Made by a program: the position numbers and the translations under genes. Source: Erythrobacteraceae bacterium (GTDB lineage: Bacteria > Pseudomonadota > Alphaproteobacteria > Sphingomonadales > Sphingomonadaceae). Taken from it: a stretch of DNA of 53,788 nucleotides. Numbering within the stretch: the stretch's first letter is position 1; each line of letters begins with the position of its first letter. Positions 1 to 9,344 of this stretch are shown here, piece by piece. The notes beneath the pieces were generated by a model. That model was given only the letters and a program-made list of their open reading frames with translations, did not search any database and was not told where the DNA came from. The DNA is taken from assembly GCA_027489095.1 (NCBI GenBank), contig JAIYAL010000171.1, forward strand, positions 1-53,788, given 5' to 3'.

Positions 1-1602
1 GCGCCCGGCATCTTCGTGATCGGCGCGCTGGCGGGCTATCCGCTGATCAAGCACTGCATGAACCAGGGCCATGACGTCATCGAGTTCATCAACGGCAACA
101 CCGCGCTGAAACCCGCCGATGAACCGATCATCGCAGGCAAGTTTGCAGGGCTTCCCGGCAACCGCAGCACCGAGGAATGGCTTGAGTTCCTGCGCACCAA
201 CATTGCGATCCTGGGCGGGATGAACCCGCTGCAGATGCGCGAATTCATGCTCGATTCCGAGGCGCGCTTCTTTGGCCCCGGCGAAGTGATCTTCGAGCGC
301 AACGCGCCCGGATCATCGCTGTTCGGCATCGCCAGCGGATCGGTCGCGGTGGAGGTCAATCCGGCCGATCCTTCGGTCACCATCCCCATCATGGCAGGCT
401 CGATCTTCGGCGAGGTGGGCCTTATCTCGGGCCGCCGCCGCGGCGCGACCATCCGGGCGGCCGAGGATACGATCGTGGTCGAAATCTCTCGCCTTGCAGC
501 CTTGAAGCTGCAATCGCAGGTGCCGAGCGCCAAGGCCGCGATCCAGCGCATCTCGATCGAGCGGCAATTGCTCCAGATGTTCGGCTCCGGCCTCAAACGC
601 GAAGATGTCGCCGCCCTTGTGGACGCCGCAGAGGTGCAGGAAAAGCGCGCAGGCGAGGTGGTGGTGGCCGAGGGCGCGGACGACAAGGACGTCTATATCG
701 TCCGGCGCGGCTCGATGATCGTCGAAAAGCAGATCGGGACGCGGACAGTGTTCCTTTCCTACCTGCCCGCAGGCAGCTATTTCGGCGAGATGGCGGCGAT
801 CGACGGATCGGCACGCACCGCGACGGTCAAAGCCGCGATCAAGTCCGAAGTGATCCGCCTGCCGGGTGAAGGCTTCCTCGATCTGCTGGCGAAGAACCCC
901 GCCCTGCGGACGCGGGCGATGACAGACATGGCCGCGCGGCGCGCCACCAACGCCTTTATCGAAAGCCGCAAGGACGAGTTTTCCGGCGCGGTCGATCTCT
1001 ATTCGCAGACCGCCCAGTTCCTTGTCGACAACGGCATCGGCGAAGCGACCGACGTGCTGCTGATCGACGAGAAGCTGTGCATCGGCTGCGACAATTGCGA
1101 GAAGGCCTGCGCGGATAGCCATGACGGCCTCTCGCGATTGGACCGCGAGGCGGGCAAGACCTACGCGCACCTCCACGTGCCGACCTCATGCCGCCACTGC
1201 GAGCACCCGCATTGCATGGCCGATTGCCCGCCCAACGCGATCAAGCGCGGGCCGGATGGCGAGGTGTTCATCGACGAGACCTGCATTGGCTGCGGCAATT
1301 GTCAGCGCAACTGCCCCTACGGCGTGATCCGGATGGACGCCAAGCCGCCCAAGAAGCCGAGCCTGCTGCAATGGATGCTGCTGGGCAAAGGGCCCGGCCC
1401 CGGCGAGGCGCCCTATGGTTGGCGCAAGAAAGCGGCCGAGGCGGAGGGCGCACCAAAGCCGAAGCAGGCGATCAAGTGCGACATGTGCTCCGGCATCGAC
1501 GGGGGGCCCGCCTGCGTGCGCGCCTGCCCGACCGGCGCGGCGATCCGCGTGGCGCCTGACAAGTTCCTGACCTTCACCAAGCTTGCCGAGGACACCGAGT
1601 AG
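1..1602 (+). CDS. Cyclic-nucleotide-gated flavin oxidoreductase/4Fe-4S fusion (5' partial)
   Basis: The reading frame is open from base 1, so the start lies outside the window. The first ~45 visible residues (APGIFVIGALAGYPLIKH) look like the C-terminal end of a thioredoxin-reductase-like FAD/NAD(P) oxidoreductase. Two cyclic-nucleotide-binding domains follow, at about residues 85-165 and 215-300. Both keep the phosphate-binding core (FGEVGLISGRRRGAT and FGEMAAIDGSARTAT), including the glycine, glutamate and arginine. The C-terminal part (about 355-510) has four ferredoxin-type cysteine groups (CIGCDNCEKAC, CRHCEHPHCMADC, CIGCGNCQRNC, CDMC...CVRAC), as in HybA/DmsB-type electron-transfer subunits. 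The likely role is cytoplasmic transfer of electrons from NAD(P)H through FAD and Fe-S clusters to the membrane protein encoded next, gated by cAMP or cGMP. The domain calls are firm; the electron path is inference. Its TAG stop overlaps the next gene's GTG by one base. Confidence 0.85.
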   Translation, partial: APGIFVIGALAGYPLIKHCMNQGHDVIEFINGNTALKPADEPIIAGKFAGLPGNRSTEEWLEFLRTNIAILGGMNPLQMREFMLDSEARFFGPGEVIFERNAPGSSLFGIASGSVAVEVNPADPSVTIPIMAGSIFGEVGLISGRRRGATIRAAEDTIVVEISRLAALKLQSQVPSAKAAIQRISIERQLLQMFGSGLKREDVAALVDAAEVQEKRAGEVVVAEGADDKDVYIVRRGSMIVEKQIGTRTVFLSYLPAGSYFGEMAAIDGSARTATVKAAIKSEVIRLPGEGFLDLLAKNPALRTRAMTDMAARRATNAFIESRKDEFSGAVDLYSQTAQFLVDNGIGEATDVLLIDEKLCIGCDNCEKACADSHDGLSRLDREAGKTYAHLHVPTSCRHCEHPHCMADCPPNAIKRGPDGEVFIDETCIGCGNCQRNCPYGVIRMDAKPPKKPSLLQWMLLGKGPGPGEAPYGWRKKAAEAEGAPKPKQAIKCDMCSGIDGGPACVRACPTGAAIRVAPDKFLTFTKLAEDTE

Positions 1603-2474
1603 TGGCGAGCGGGGCGCAGGGGGGCGCGACAAGCCGCTTCTCATCAGCCGAGAAGCGGCGCGATTCCGATCACGTCAGCTTCTTGAAGCACCGGGGTTTT
1701 CGCTGGCTGTGGATCGCGCTCGGCCTCAGCCTCGCGGCGATCCTGGGCTATCTGATGATCGATCAGCAGCCGCGCCCCAATGGCGGCACGTGGTACGGCT
1801 ATACGCTGGGCACCATCGGCTTTGGCCTCATCATCTGGCTCTCGCTGCTCGGGGTGAGGAAGCGGCGGATCAATCCGGGGGCGTGGAGCCTCAAGGCGTG
1901 GACGTCGGCCCACGTCTATCTCGGCCTGTCGCTGGTGGTGATCGGCACGCTCCACACCGGCTTCCAGATTGGCTGGAATGTCCACACGCTGGCCTATGTG
2001 CTGATGCTGCTGGTGATTGCGACGGGCATTTACGGCGTGGTGGTTTACGCCACTCTGCCCGCCAGCCTTTCCGCCAACCGCCGCGAGATGACCCGCGCGC
2101 AGATGCTGGACGCACTCACGGCCATCGACCGCCAACTGGAAAGCGCCGCCCAGCCGCTTGCCCGCGGGGAGGCCGATCTGGTGATCGCCGCGCTGGCGCA
2201 GGACGTGTTCGGCGGCGGCGCACTGGAGCGGTTGACGGGCCGCTATCCCGGCTGCGCCACCGCGCGGGCGCTGGGGGGGCTAGGCAGCGGTTCGGAGGCA
2301 GAGGCGCGTGTCGCCGCCCTCCTCGAAAAGCGCCGCGAACAACTCGCCCAGATCCGCGGGGCCTTGCGCATCCGCGCGCTGCTCGAGGTGTGGCTGTTCG
2401 TGCATATCCCGCTCACCATCGCCCTGATCGCCGCGCTGACCGCGCACGTCATCAGCGTCTTCTACTACTGGTAA
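1602..2474 (+). CDS. Membrane cytochrome b-like protein
   Basis: This 290-residue protein has about five hydrophobic segments (roughly residues 34-52, 66-84, 104-120, 128-150 and 264-287). Histidines lie in or beside them: H104, H118 and H128 in the middle and H268 and H282 near the C-terminus. Spaced membrane histidines suggest b-heme ligation, as in ferric-reductase-like or hydrogenase cytochrome b subunits, but I recognise no specific family. A hydrophilic loop (about 155-255) separates the last helix. The GTG start overlaps the TAG of the upstream Fe-S protein and the next gene starts 10 bp downstream, so the three appear co-transcribed. The inferred role is a quinone- or heme-linked relay across the inner membrane between the Fe-S protein and the decaheme protein. 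Confidence 0.6.
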   Translation: MASGAQGGATSRFSSAEKRRDSDHVSFLKHRGFRWLWIALGLSLAAILGYLMIDQQPRPNGGTWYGYTLGTIGFGLIIWLSLLGVRKRRINPGAWSLKAWTSAHVYLGLSLVVIGTLHTGFQIGWNVHTLAYVLMLLVIATGIYGVVVYATLPASLSANRREMTRAQMLDALTAIDRQLESAAQPLARGEADLVIAALAQDVFGGGALERLTGRYPGCATARALGGLGSGSEAEARVAALLEKRREQLAQIRGALRIRALLEVWLFVHIPLTIALIAALTAHVISVFYYW

Positions 2475-2484
2475 GGCGGCGGCG

Positions 2485-4293
2485 ATGGCGTTCCTGATCC
2501 GCACCATCGACTTCACCGCCGCCGGACGCGAGATCATCCGCGACCGGGTGGTGGAGCAGATGAGCCTCACCGTGGGCCGCGCGGCGGAGTGCGACATCCA
2601 CCTGCCCGACCTTGCCGTCGAACAGCGCCATGTGGCGATCACCACGCAGCCGGACGGCATGCTCGCCGTCACCGCGCTCGGCACGCTGGGCTTCGCGCTT
2701 GACGGGCGGGTGGTCAGCGAAGGGACGATCGACCCGCGCACCGGGGGAGAAATCGCGCTCGGCGCGGCGCGGCTGGCGCTCGCGCGTGAGGCTGACGGCA
2801 CGATTGCGATCACGATCCGTCAGGTCGCCGCTGCGGAGGGCTCGCACGACGCCCTGCGCGGCTTTGCGCTGGCCAGCGTGCTGCCATCCAAGCGCGCGAT
2901 GAGCTGGATCCTCGCCAGTGCCATCGTCCTGCTGCTGTTGCTGGTGCCGGTCGCAAGCCACCTGCTGCGCGCGCCGGCCAAGCCCGATCCGACCGGCAAG
3001 ACGCCGGGGACGGTCGTGATGGACGCGGCATGGTCGCCGGGGGCGCTGTCGCGCAAGCACCGCAGCCTCGAGAACAATTGCGAAAGCTGCCACGTCGCGG
3101 CATTTGAAAGCGTGGCTGACGAGACCTGCCTCTCCTGCCACAAGGACACCGCCGATCACGCCCCGATGCCGCGCCTCGCCAAGGGCAGTCCGGCGCTCTC
3201 GCCGGGCGACGCGGTGCAGTGGAAGATCGGCGAGGCGCTGGGCAAGGAAGGCCCGCTGGGCTGCGTCTCGTGCCACTCCGAACACGAGGGCCCGGTGCGC
3301 CAGCAGGCCGGCGGCGAGGCCTTCTGTTCGGATTGCCACAAGGATCTGGACACCCGCCTCACCAACACCGCGCTCGCCGATGCGCATGATTTTGGCAAGG
3401 CCCACCCGCAGTTCCGTCCCGCCTATTACGCAAGCTTCGGCGCGGCCAAGCCGGTGCGGGCGGCGTTGGGAGCTGCGGCGGGAACAAGGCCGACCGAACG
3501 CTCCGGCCTTAAGTTCCCGCACGATGTCCACATGAACGCGCGCGGCGGCGCGGCGCGCATGGCGGTTAGCCTGAGCCAGTATGGCAAGCCCCTCGAATGC
3601 AAGGATTGCCACAACCTCAGCCCTGACCGCATCGGGTTTACAGAGGTGAAGATGGAAGATGCATGCGAAGGCTGCCACAGCCTGGTTTCGGGACGCACGG
3701 CGGTTGGCGGCTTCAGCAAGCTGCGCCACGGCGACGTGAAGGACTTGGCGCAAGACCTGGCCCGGATCTCCTCCGGCCCGCGCGCACGCGTCGGCCCCGC
3801 CCGCCAGCGCCCCGGCCAGCTCGGCAGCGCCGCGACGCCTTATCGGGCCGACTTCGGCCGCCCGGTGCGCGCCTATATCGGCATCTCCCATGCGCTATCG
3901 GCAGGCGGGGTGTGTACCGAGTGCCACCTGCCCACCACCGGCCCCACCGGCCAGGCCGACCTCATGCCGGTGAACCTGCCCGACCGTTTCCTCACCAGCG
4001 GCTTTTTCAACCATGAGGCGCACAAGCAGCAAAAGTGCACCGATTGCCACGCGGCGAACGCCTCCAAGGCAGCGAGCGACCTTCTGATCCCCGATCTCAA
4101 AAACTGCCGGACGTGCCACCTGGGCGCTGCTGCAGTGAAGACGAAAAAGATCGTCCCATCAGACTGCGCGATGTGCCACGCCTATCACGTGCCATCGGGC
4201 CAGTGGTCGCCCAAGGGCCCCTCGCCCCATTACCGGCCCCCGCCTTCCAAGGCGAAGGTCGCAGCGGCAACAGCTCGAAAGGCGGGGACATGA
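2485..4293 (+). CDS. FHA domain-TM-decaheme cytochrome c fusion
   Basis: The 602-residue protein has three parts. Residues 1-112 resemble a forkhead-associated domain (TVGRAAECDIHLPDLAVEQRH; GR at 31-32 and RH at 48-49), with the usual serine before the RH replaced by glutamate. Residues 139-161 form one transmembrane helix. From C199 onward there are ten CXXCH c-heme sites (CESCH, CLSCH, CVSCH, CSDCH, CKDCH, CEGCH, CTECH, CTDCH, CRTCH, CAMCH). The topology would place the FHA domain in the cytoplasm and the hemes in the periplasm. FHA domains bind phosphothreonine peptides, which suggests a cytoplasmic signal or partner, but the changed residue makes that uncertain. It is probably the periplasmic electron acceptor for the preceding cytochrome b-like protein. 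The stop overlaps the next ATG as ATGA. Confidence 0.85.
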   Translation: MAFLIRTIDFTAAGREIIRDRVVEQMSLTVGRAAECDIHLPDLAVEQRHVAITTQPDGMLAVTALGTLGFALDGRVVSEGTIDPRTGGEIALGAARLALAREADGTIAITIRQVAAAEGSHDALRGFALASVLPSKRAMSWILASAIVLLLLLVPVASHLLRAPAKPDPTGKTPGTVVMDAAWSPGALSRKHRSLENNCESCHVAAFESVADETCLSCHKDTADHAPMPRLAKGSPALSPGDAVQWKIGEALGKEGPLGCVSCHSEHEGPVRQQAGGEAFCSDCHKDLDTRLTNTALADAHDFGKAHPQFRPAYYASFGAAKPVRAALGAAAGTRPTERSGLKFPHDVHMNARGGAARMAVSLSQYGKPLECKDCHNLSPDRIGFTEVKMEDACEGCHSLVSGRTAVGGFSKLRHGDVKDLAQDLARISSGPRARVGPARQRPGQLGSAATPYRADFGRPVRAYIGISHALSAGGVCTECHLPTTGPTGQADLMPVNLPDRFLTSGFFNHEAHKQQKCTDCHAANASKAASDLLIPDLKNCRTCHLGAAAVKTKKIVPSDCAMCHAYHVPSGQWSPKGPSPHYRPPPSKAKVAAATARKAGT

Positions 4294-5192
4294 CCATGGT
4301 CGCCGCCACCCCCGCCTTCCCCCGTTTGGGCGCCGTGCTGATCGCACAGATGACCGACATCCACGTCGGTTTCGCGCCGGACGAAGACGGGCGCGAGGAG
4401 CTGAACCTCTCCCGCTTCCGCGCGACGTTGAAGCGGCTGCTTGAGGGCCCAAACCGGCCCGACCTGCTGGTGCTTTCGGGCGACATCACCGATCACGGCG
4501 ACGCGGCCAGTTTCGCCAAGACAGCCGCGCTGCTGGCGGACTGCCCATTCCCGGTGCTGCCGTTGGTCGGCAACCACGACAGCCGCGAGGAACTGATCCG
4601 GGCCTTCCCGCAGGTGGTGCCGGCCGAAGGCGGCTTTCTGCACTATGTGGTCGAAGCGGGGATGGGCTTGCGCATCATCTGCCTCGACACGCTCGAGGAC
4701 GGCCGCCACGGCGGGGCCTTTTGCGAAGCGCGCGCGGCGTGGCTGGCGGATCGGCTCGCCGAAGCGCCCGATGCGCCCACGCTGATTATCATGCACCATC
4801 CCCCGGTGGTCGCCGGGATCGATTGGATGGACCCCGCTCCGCAGGAACCGTGGATCGTCAGGCTGCACGAGGTACTCGAGGGCCAGTCACAGGTGCAGGC
4901 GATCCATTGCGGGCACCTGCACCGCCAGATCACAACGCGTTTTGCCGGGATACCGCTTGGCGTGACGCCCTCGGTCGCGCCGCTGGTGGCGATGGACCTC
5001 AATCCGATCGACAAGGATGTCCCCGACAACCGCGAGCTGATCACCACAGAGCCGCCGACCTACGCCCTGCACCGCTGGGACGGCGAGAGCCTCGTCTCGC
5101 ATTACGAGCGGGTTAGCGACTGGGACGTGCTGGCGCGCTTCAACGCCGGCTTGCAGCCGATGATCGCAGGGATGTTCGCGGAACGGGAGTAA
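4290..5192 (+). CDS. CpdA-like metallophosphoesterase (cyclic nucleotide phosphodiesterase)
   Basis: This is a 300-residue calcineurin-like phosphoesterase with all metal-binding blocks: MTDIHVG near the N-terminus, LVLSGDITDHGD, PLVGNHDSRE, IIMHHPP and AIHCGHLH. The spacing and motifs fit class III cAMP phosphodiesterases of the CpdA type. The ATG at 4290 overlaps the upstream stop as ATGA; an in-frame ATG at 4296 is the alternative. The frame is open further upstream, but that part is only out-of-frame cytochrome sequence. Translational coupling to a decaheme gene and to a protein with two cyclic-nucleotide-binding domains suggests it removes the ligand of those domains. Activity on cAMP specifically is inference; other nucleotides or phosphodiesters are possible. 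Confidence 0.82.
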   Translation: MTMVAATPAFPRLGAVLIAQMTDIHVGFAPDEDGREELNLSRFRATLKRLLEGPNRPDLLVLSGDITDHGDAASFAKTAALLADCPFPVLPLVGNHDSREELIRAFPQVVPAEGGFLHYVVEAGMGLRIICLDTLEDGRHGGAFCEARAAWLADRLAEAPDAPTLIIMHHPPVVAGIDWMDPAPQEPWIVRLHEVLEGQSQVQAIHCGHLHRQITTRFAGIPLGVTPSVAPLVAMDLNPIDKDVPDNRELITTEPPTYALHRWDGESLVSHYERVSDWDVLARFNAGLQPMIAGMFAERE

Positions 5193-5201
5193 CCCTCGCT
5201 T

Positions 5202-5230
5202 CCCCCGCCCGGGTCATGCCCGGGGCGGGG
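5202..5230. terminator. Hairpin between convergent genes
   Basis: An inverted repeat (CCCCCGCCCGGG, loop TCATG, CCCGGGGCGGGG with one bulged G) fills the short gap between the convergent phosphodiesterase and decaheme genes. No strong T-run follows, so it is a candidate bidirectional terminator only. Confidence 0.5.
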
Positions 5231-5234
5231 AGGG

Positions 5235-8200
5235 TCATTTCGTCCCCACCCAGCGCCGCATGTCGACCTCGTCCGAGACCTTCCACGGCACGCCGCTGCG
5301 GGTCATGAACAGGCGCTCCATTTCGTCACGGGTGAAGGGCCGTGAGCCCAATCTTCCGAACACCGCCATCTGCCCGCCGGTCTCGTCCACCGCGCGGTCG
5401 CGGTCGAGGCCCTTGGACATGGCGATCGCGGGCGTGGGCGTCCTTGCCCAGGCAATCAGTTCGGGCTTGGGCGCAGGCGAGAAGCCGTAGAAATTGCGCT
5501 GGCTTTCCGGGCTGGTGAGCTGCAGCACCTTGATCCCGTTCCGCCCGTCCGCCACGTAAGCGAACAGCGAGGCGTTGGTGGTGCCCACGATCACGTCCTC
5601 GGCATCGTTCAGCGTCCCGCCCAGCGTCACCTTCTGGGTGACCTTGGGGGCGCGGGGGTTGGTGATGTTGAGGATGACGAGCCCATCCTGCTTGGCGGCG
5701 ACATAGGCATAGGTGCGCGCGATATACATCCGCTGCGCGTCCGCCAGCGGCACGCTCCCCTCGGGCACCGCAACCGGATTGCGCAGGCGCGTGATGTCGA
5801 ACAGCTTCACTCCTTCGGCATCGGTCACCCACAGGTAGCGGAACTGCACCGCGCTCGCCCGTGCATCGCGAAGCTCGCGCACGGCGGCAAGCTTGGGGGC
5901 GGCAGGGTCGGACAGATCGACCACCACAAGGCCCTTGTCGGCGGTGATGTAGGCGATCTCGCCTGCCAGCACGATATGCCGCGCGCCGTTCAGCACCCCG
6001 CCGGGGTTCCACGCATTCGCGCCATCGGCATAGACCAGCCGCGCCAGCTTGTTGTTGCGGAATTCGCCATCCGCCAGCGTATCGACGTTGACGAGGATCA
6101 GGCCTTCGGCGGCATCGGTCACCGCAGCGTAGCTGTAGATCGGCTTGAAGGCCTGCTCCTGGTTCATGGCCTGCATCGCGGGCGTGTTCCGGGTCGGCGC
6201 GATCGGCTGATTGGTGGCAAGCGCCATGCAGGTGGCGTTGGTGGTCTTGACGGTGGTGTCATGCCCGAGCGCGGAGAACGGTCCCTTGAGGATCTTCTCC
6301 GAGGTGCCCTTGTTGGCGATCGAGGCTACGTCATAGACGGCAAAACCGCCCTTGCCTTCGGCGGCGAACATGTATTCGCCGCGCAGTTGCAGACAGCCGA
6401 CGCGGTCTGAGGTGCCTTCGTGGACGTTGACGAATTCCTCGATCGGATGGGTCTCGCCCGAAAGCTTGCCGTCGAAGGTCTTGCCCCGCACCCAGTTCTT
6501 CAGCTCGCGCCCGTTCTGGTCGACATGGAGCTTCCAGTAATCCGGGTAGGCATAGCGCTGGAGGTAGGAACCGATCACCGCCTGCGGCTCGTCATATTCG
6601 GTCACACGCGTCGCCTGGAAGCCGCCCTCAAGGCCGCTCCATGCGTTGAGCCCGACGAAGTTGACGTAGTTCGTCCCCATCAGGAAAAGCTGCGCCATGA
6701 TCGCGTTGTTGTCGTCCTTGGCCGACAGGTGGCAATCGGTACAGGTCTTGGTCTCGGTCTTCCTCACCGTGTGCGGGAAGTGCGGCGCGAAGGCCTGGCT
6801 GGAGAATCCGATCGCGCTGATCGGCGGCTGCTGCACATAGATGCGCTCGCGGTTGATGTTGGTCGAAGACAGCACCAGCGCCGAGGAGGATCGCACCGGG
6901 GTCACCTGGTTGCCCTTGGTGGTCATGTGCTTGCCGAGCTGGAACATCTCATCGCGCGCGACCTGCGGGTTGTAGGTCGCGAAGTTGCGCGTCTCCCCGC
7001 CTTCGTAGCGGTGGATCTTGGTCTTCCAGTTGGCCTCGATCGGCAGATGGCATCCGCCGCAGCTGGTGGTCCACGAAAGGTGGCAGGTGAAGCACGCCAT
7101 TTCGGGCTCGCGGTGCGCGCGATCGGTTTCCGCTATGCCGGTGCCGAATTCGAAATTGCCGGTCTCCGCTCCGTAACGACTGACGAGTTTCGCGCGCGCG
7201 GCCTTGGCGTTGAACACAGGTGTGGCGGGATCGACCGAATCCTTGACGAGGCTCATCTCCCATTCGAGCTTGGGATCGACGATCGAGCGCTGGACGAGTT
7301 TTCGCCTGCCGTCGGCCCCTTCCATCCACTCGAAGCGGCGCTTGCCATCGGGGTTGCGCAGCAGGGCAAGGTCGTGGCCTTCGGGCGGGGCGGCCGGGCC
7401 GCTGGTGCGCAGCTTCGGATAGGCATCGGCGGTGCCGTGGCAGTCCTTGCAGGTAATCTCGATTGCGTTGGCGACCTCGCCGTAGATCATGCCGTTGCCG
7501 TGGCTGTCCTGTTCGAAGTGGCAATCAGCGCATTGCATCCCGATCTCGGCGTGGATGTCCATGAGGTGCACGGCTTTGCCCGGATTGGTGCCGGGGGGCA
7601 CGAACTTGCCTTCGCCCTTTTTGCGCCACTTCTCCGGATCGTCGGGATCGACGATCTTGCCGTCGGCATCGAGCAGGTTGCCCTCGCGGTCGCGCTTGAA
7701 GATCGCGCGGAAGTTCCAGCCATGGCCGTGGTAGTCGGCGAACTGGGTGTCCTTGAGCGTGGGGTTGAGGTCGTAGACGTTGCGCAGGAAGTCGACGTCG
7801 GACCAATTGCCCTTGGGCGCGGCGCCTTCCGGATTGCGATCGGTAACGGCGCGCACCTCGGCCGCGGTCGGGTATCTCTGTTGCTTCGGCCACATTGCAG
7901 GGGCGTCGGACTCGTAGTCCCACATGGTGTAGCCGAGGAAGGAATTCAGGAAGATGTTGGGCTGGTGCATGTGGCAATTCATGCATTGGCTGGTCGGGAT
8001 CGCGCGGGTGAACACGTGGCTGAGCGGGTGGCCCTTCTCCTTCACCTGACCATCGGGTGTGGTGAGGCTGTCATCCGCGCGCTTACCCGCTTCCTCGCCA
8101 TGGCCATGCCCATCATCCGCCCCATGCCCCGGCTGCTTGACCGCACCATGCCCGGACGTCTTCTCGCCATACCCCGCCGCATGCTCGATCTTGCCCGCAA

Positions 8201-9344
8201 TCGTCGGGTCGACCGAGATCGACTGCCCGTCGCGCCCGTATTGGGCATAGGTCAGCGAGTGGCGCGGTTCGCGGTCATTGGCGTAGACCACGTGGCAGCT
8301 CGCGCAGCCTGAATGGCGGTAGTCGCCCGGCTGATCGTTGGTGCCCATGAACCACGTGAAGGGGTCGTTCAGCCGCGTCTTGTGGATGTTGAGCGCCGGG
8401 ATCGCGACCCTCAGCCCGGTGGCCGGGCCGCGGTTTGATTGCTTCAAGTCAGGCCGGCCAGGTTCTTCCAGCCGCTGGATCGATCCGCTTGGATTGGGCA
8501 GGCCGATCTCCGGGAACTGCGAGTTGATGGTGCGCCCGCCGCGCTCGAACACGCGGAACACGTCACCCGGCGGGATGACGTGCCACGTGGGCAGCGGATA
8601 CATCTCGGCGAGCACGCCGCGCGCGACCTGATCCTCCGACAGCTTGCCCCCCGGCTCGGCGCCCGGGGTGGTGAGCTTCGCGGGCAGACCATCGCGGGTA
8701 TAGGCTTCACCCAGCAGGTAGTTCTTGAACGGCAGGATCCCGTTATTGTAGCTCGCCCCGCCCCACAGCATCGCGCCCGTTGCCATGATTGAGCGCTCCG
8801 CCGCCTCGATCGCCTGAATGTGGCACGACCCGCAGGCATCGCGCGCGACGCGGTAATCGGACGGATTGATGAACTTCACGAACTCGGGCGCTTCCTGATT
8901 GAGCAGCGCGTAGGAGCGCTGCGGATTGGCCGAGGAAGGGAAGTGCCACGATTTGGGGTACTTGGGCAGGACGTGGGCGCTGTCACGCGCGGCGACATAG
9001 TCGGGGTGGTCGTGGGCAAGCTCCGAATTGCCGCGCACCGCCGCATCGCCGCCGTGGCAATCGGTGCAGCCCAATCGCACTGCGGGGGTGACGTGCATGG
9101 TCGGCGCGTCGGTCTTGACGTGGCAGGTGTTGCAGCCTTCGGACTTGGCATCCATCTCGGCCACCGATTGCCGCTGCGGCGCCGGCGGGGCGATGACGCG
9201 CGTGTAGTCGCGCTTCACCGGTTTCTCCTTGTCCGACGCCATCGGCGCGCCCGCGAACAGCGTCACGGCAAGGATCATCGCCGCCGCGAGCAGCGCGAGG
9301 TGGCGGGTGAAGGCTTGGGCCCAAAGACGATCTGGCTTGCGCAT
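5235..9344 (-). CDS. Secreted decaheme cytochrome c with C-terminal LVIVD propeller
   Basis: The 1369-residue product starts with a Sec signal (hydrophobic residues 15-34, then AGAPMAS). It carries ten CXXCH sites, at about residues 71, 93, 171, 345, 453, 602, 630, 749, 760 and 866. Between the fourth and fifth hemes is a low-complexity His/Gly-rich stretch (around 395-425). The last ~390 residues contain repeats of the LVIVD type (GLVVVDLSDPAAPK, GVKLFDITRLRNP, GLVILNITNPRAPK, GIKVLQLTSPES), predicted to form a beta-propeller. The heme part would conduct electrons in the periplasm or on the outer surface; the propeller may bind a partner or substrate. The ATG overlaps the stop of the outer-membrane barrel gene by one base, implying coupled production. 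I recognise no named family for the whole architecture. Confidence 0.88.
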   Translation of the reverse strand: MRKPDRLWAQAFTRHLALLAAAMILAVTLFAGAPMASDKEKPVKRDYTRVIAPPAPQRQSVAEMDAKSEGCNTCHVKTDAPTMHVTPAVRLGCTDCHGGDAAVRGNSELAHDHPDYVAARDSAHVLPKYPKSWHFPSSANPQRSYALLNQEAPEFVKFINPSDYRVARDACGSCHIQAIEAAERSIMATGAMLWGGASYNNGILPFKNYLLGEAYTRDGLPAKLTTPGAEPGGKLSEDQVARGVLAEMYPLPTWHVIPPGDVFRVFERGGRTINSQFPEIGLPNPSGSIQRLEEPGRPDLKQSNRGPATGLRVAIPALNIHKTRLNDPFTWFMGTNDQPGDYRHSGCASCHVVYANDREPRHSLTYAQYGRDGQSISVDPTIAGKIEHAAGYGEKTSGHGAVKQPGHGADDGHGHGEEAGKRADDSLTTPDGQVKEKGHPLSHVFTRAIPTSQCMNCHMHQPNIFLNSFLGYTMWDYESDAPAMWPKQQRYPTAAEVRAVTDRNPEGAAPKGNWSDVDFLRNVYDLNPTLKDTQFADYHGHGWNFRAIFKRDREGNLLDADGKIVDPDDPEKWRKKGEGKFVPPGTNPGKAVHLMDIHAEIGMQCADCHFEQDSHGNGMIYGEVANAIEITCKDCHGTADAYPKLRTSGPAAPPEGHDLALLRNPDGKRRFEWMEGADGRRKLVQRSIVDPKLEWEMSLVKDSVDPATPVFNAKAARAKLVSRYGAETGNFEFGTGIAETDRAHREPEMACFTCHLSWTTSCGGCHLPIEANWKTKIHRYEGGETRNFATYNPQVARDEMFQLGKHMTTKGNQVTPVRSSSALVLSSTNINRERIYVQQPPISAIGFSSQAFAPHFPHTVRKTETKTCTDCHLSAKDDNNAIMAQLFLMGTNYVNFVGLNAWSGLEGGFQATRVTEYDEPQAVIGSYLQRYAYPDYWKLHVDQNGRELKNWVRGKTFDGKLSGETHPIEEFVNVHEGTSDRVGCLQLRGEYMFAAEGKGGFAVYDVASIANKGTSEKILKGPFSALGHDTTVKTTNATCMALATNQPIAPTRNTPAMQAMNQEQAFKPIYSYAAVTDAAEGLILVNVDTLADGEFRNNKLARLVYADGANAWNPGGVLNGARHIVLAGEIAYITADKGLVVVDLSDPAAPKLAAVRELRDARASAVQFRYLWVTDAEGVKLFDITRLRNPVAVPEGSVPLADAQRMYIARTYAYVAAKQDGLVILNITNPRAPKVTQKVTLGGTLNDAEDVIVGTTNASLFAYVADGRNGIKVLQLTSPESQRNFYGFSPAPKPELIAWARTPTPAIAMSKGLDRDRAVDETGGQMAVFGRLGSRPFTRDEMERLFMTRSGVPWKVSDEVDMRRWVGTK

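Noticed and set aside
6420..8312. A 630-codon plus-strand frame
   Set aside because: It is antisense to the decaheme cytochrome, whose ten heme motifs and signal peptide show the true coding strand.
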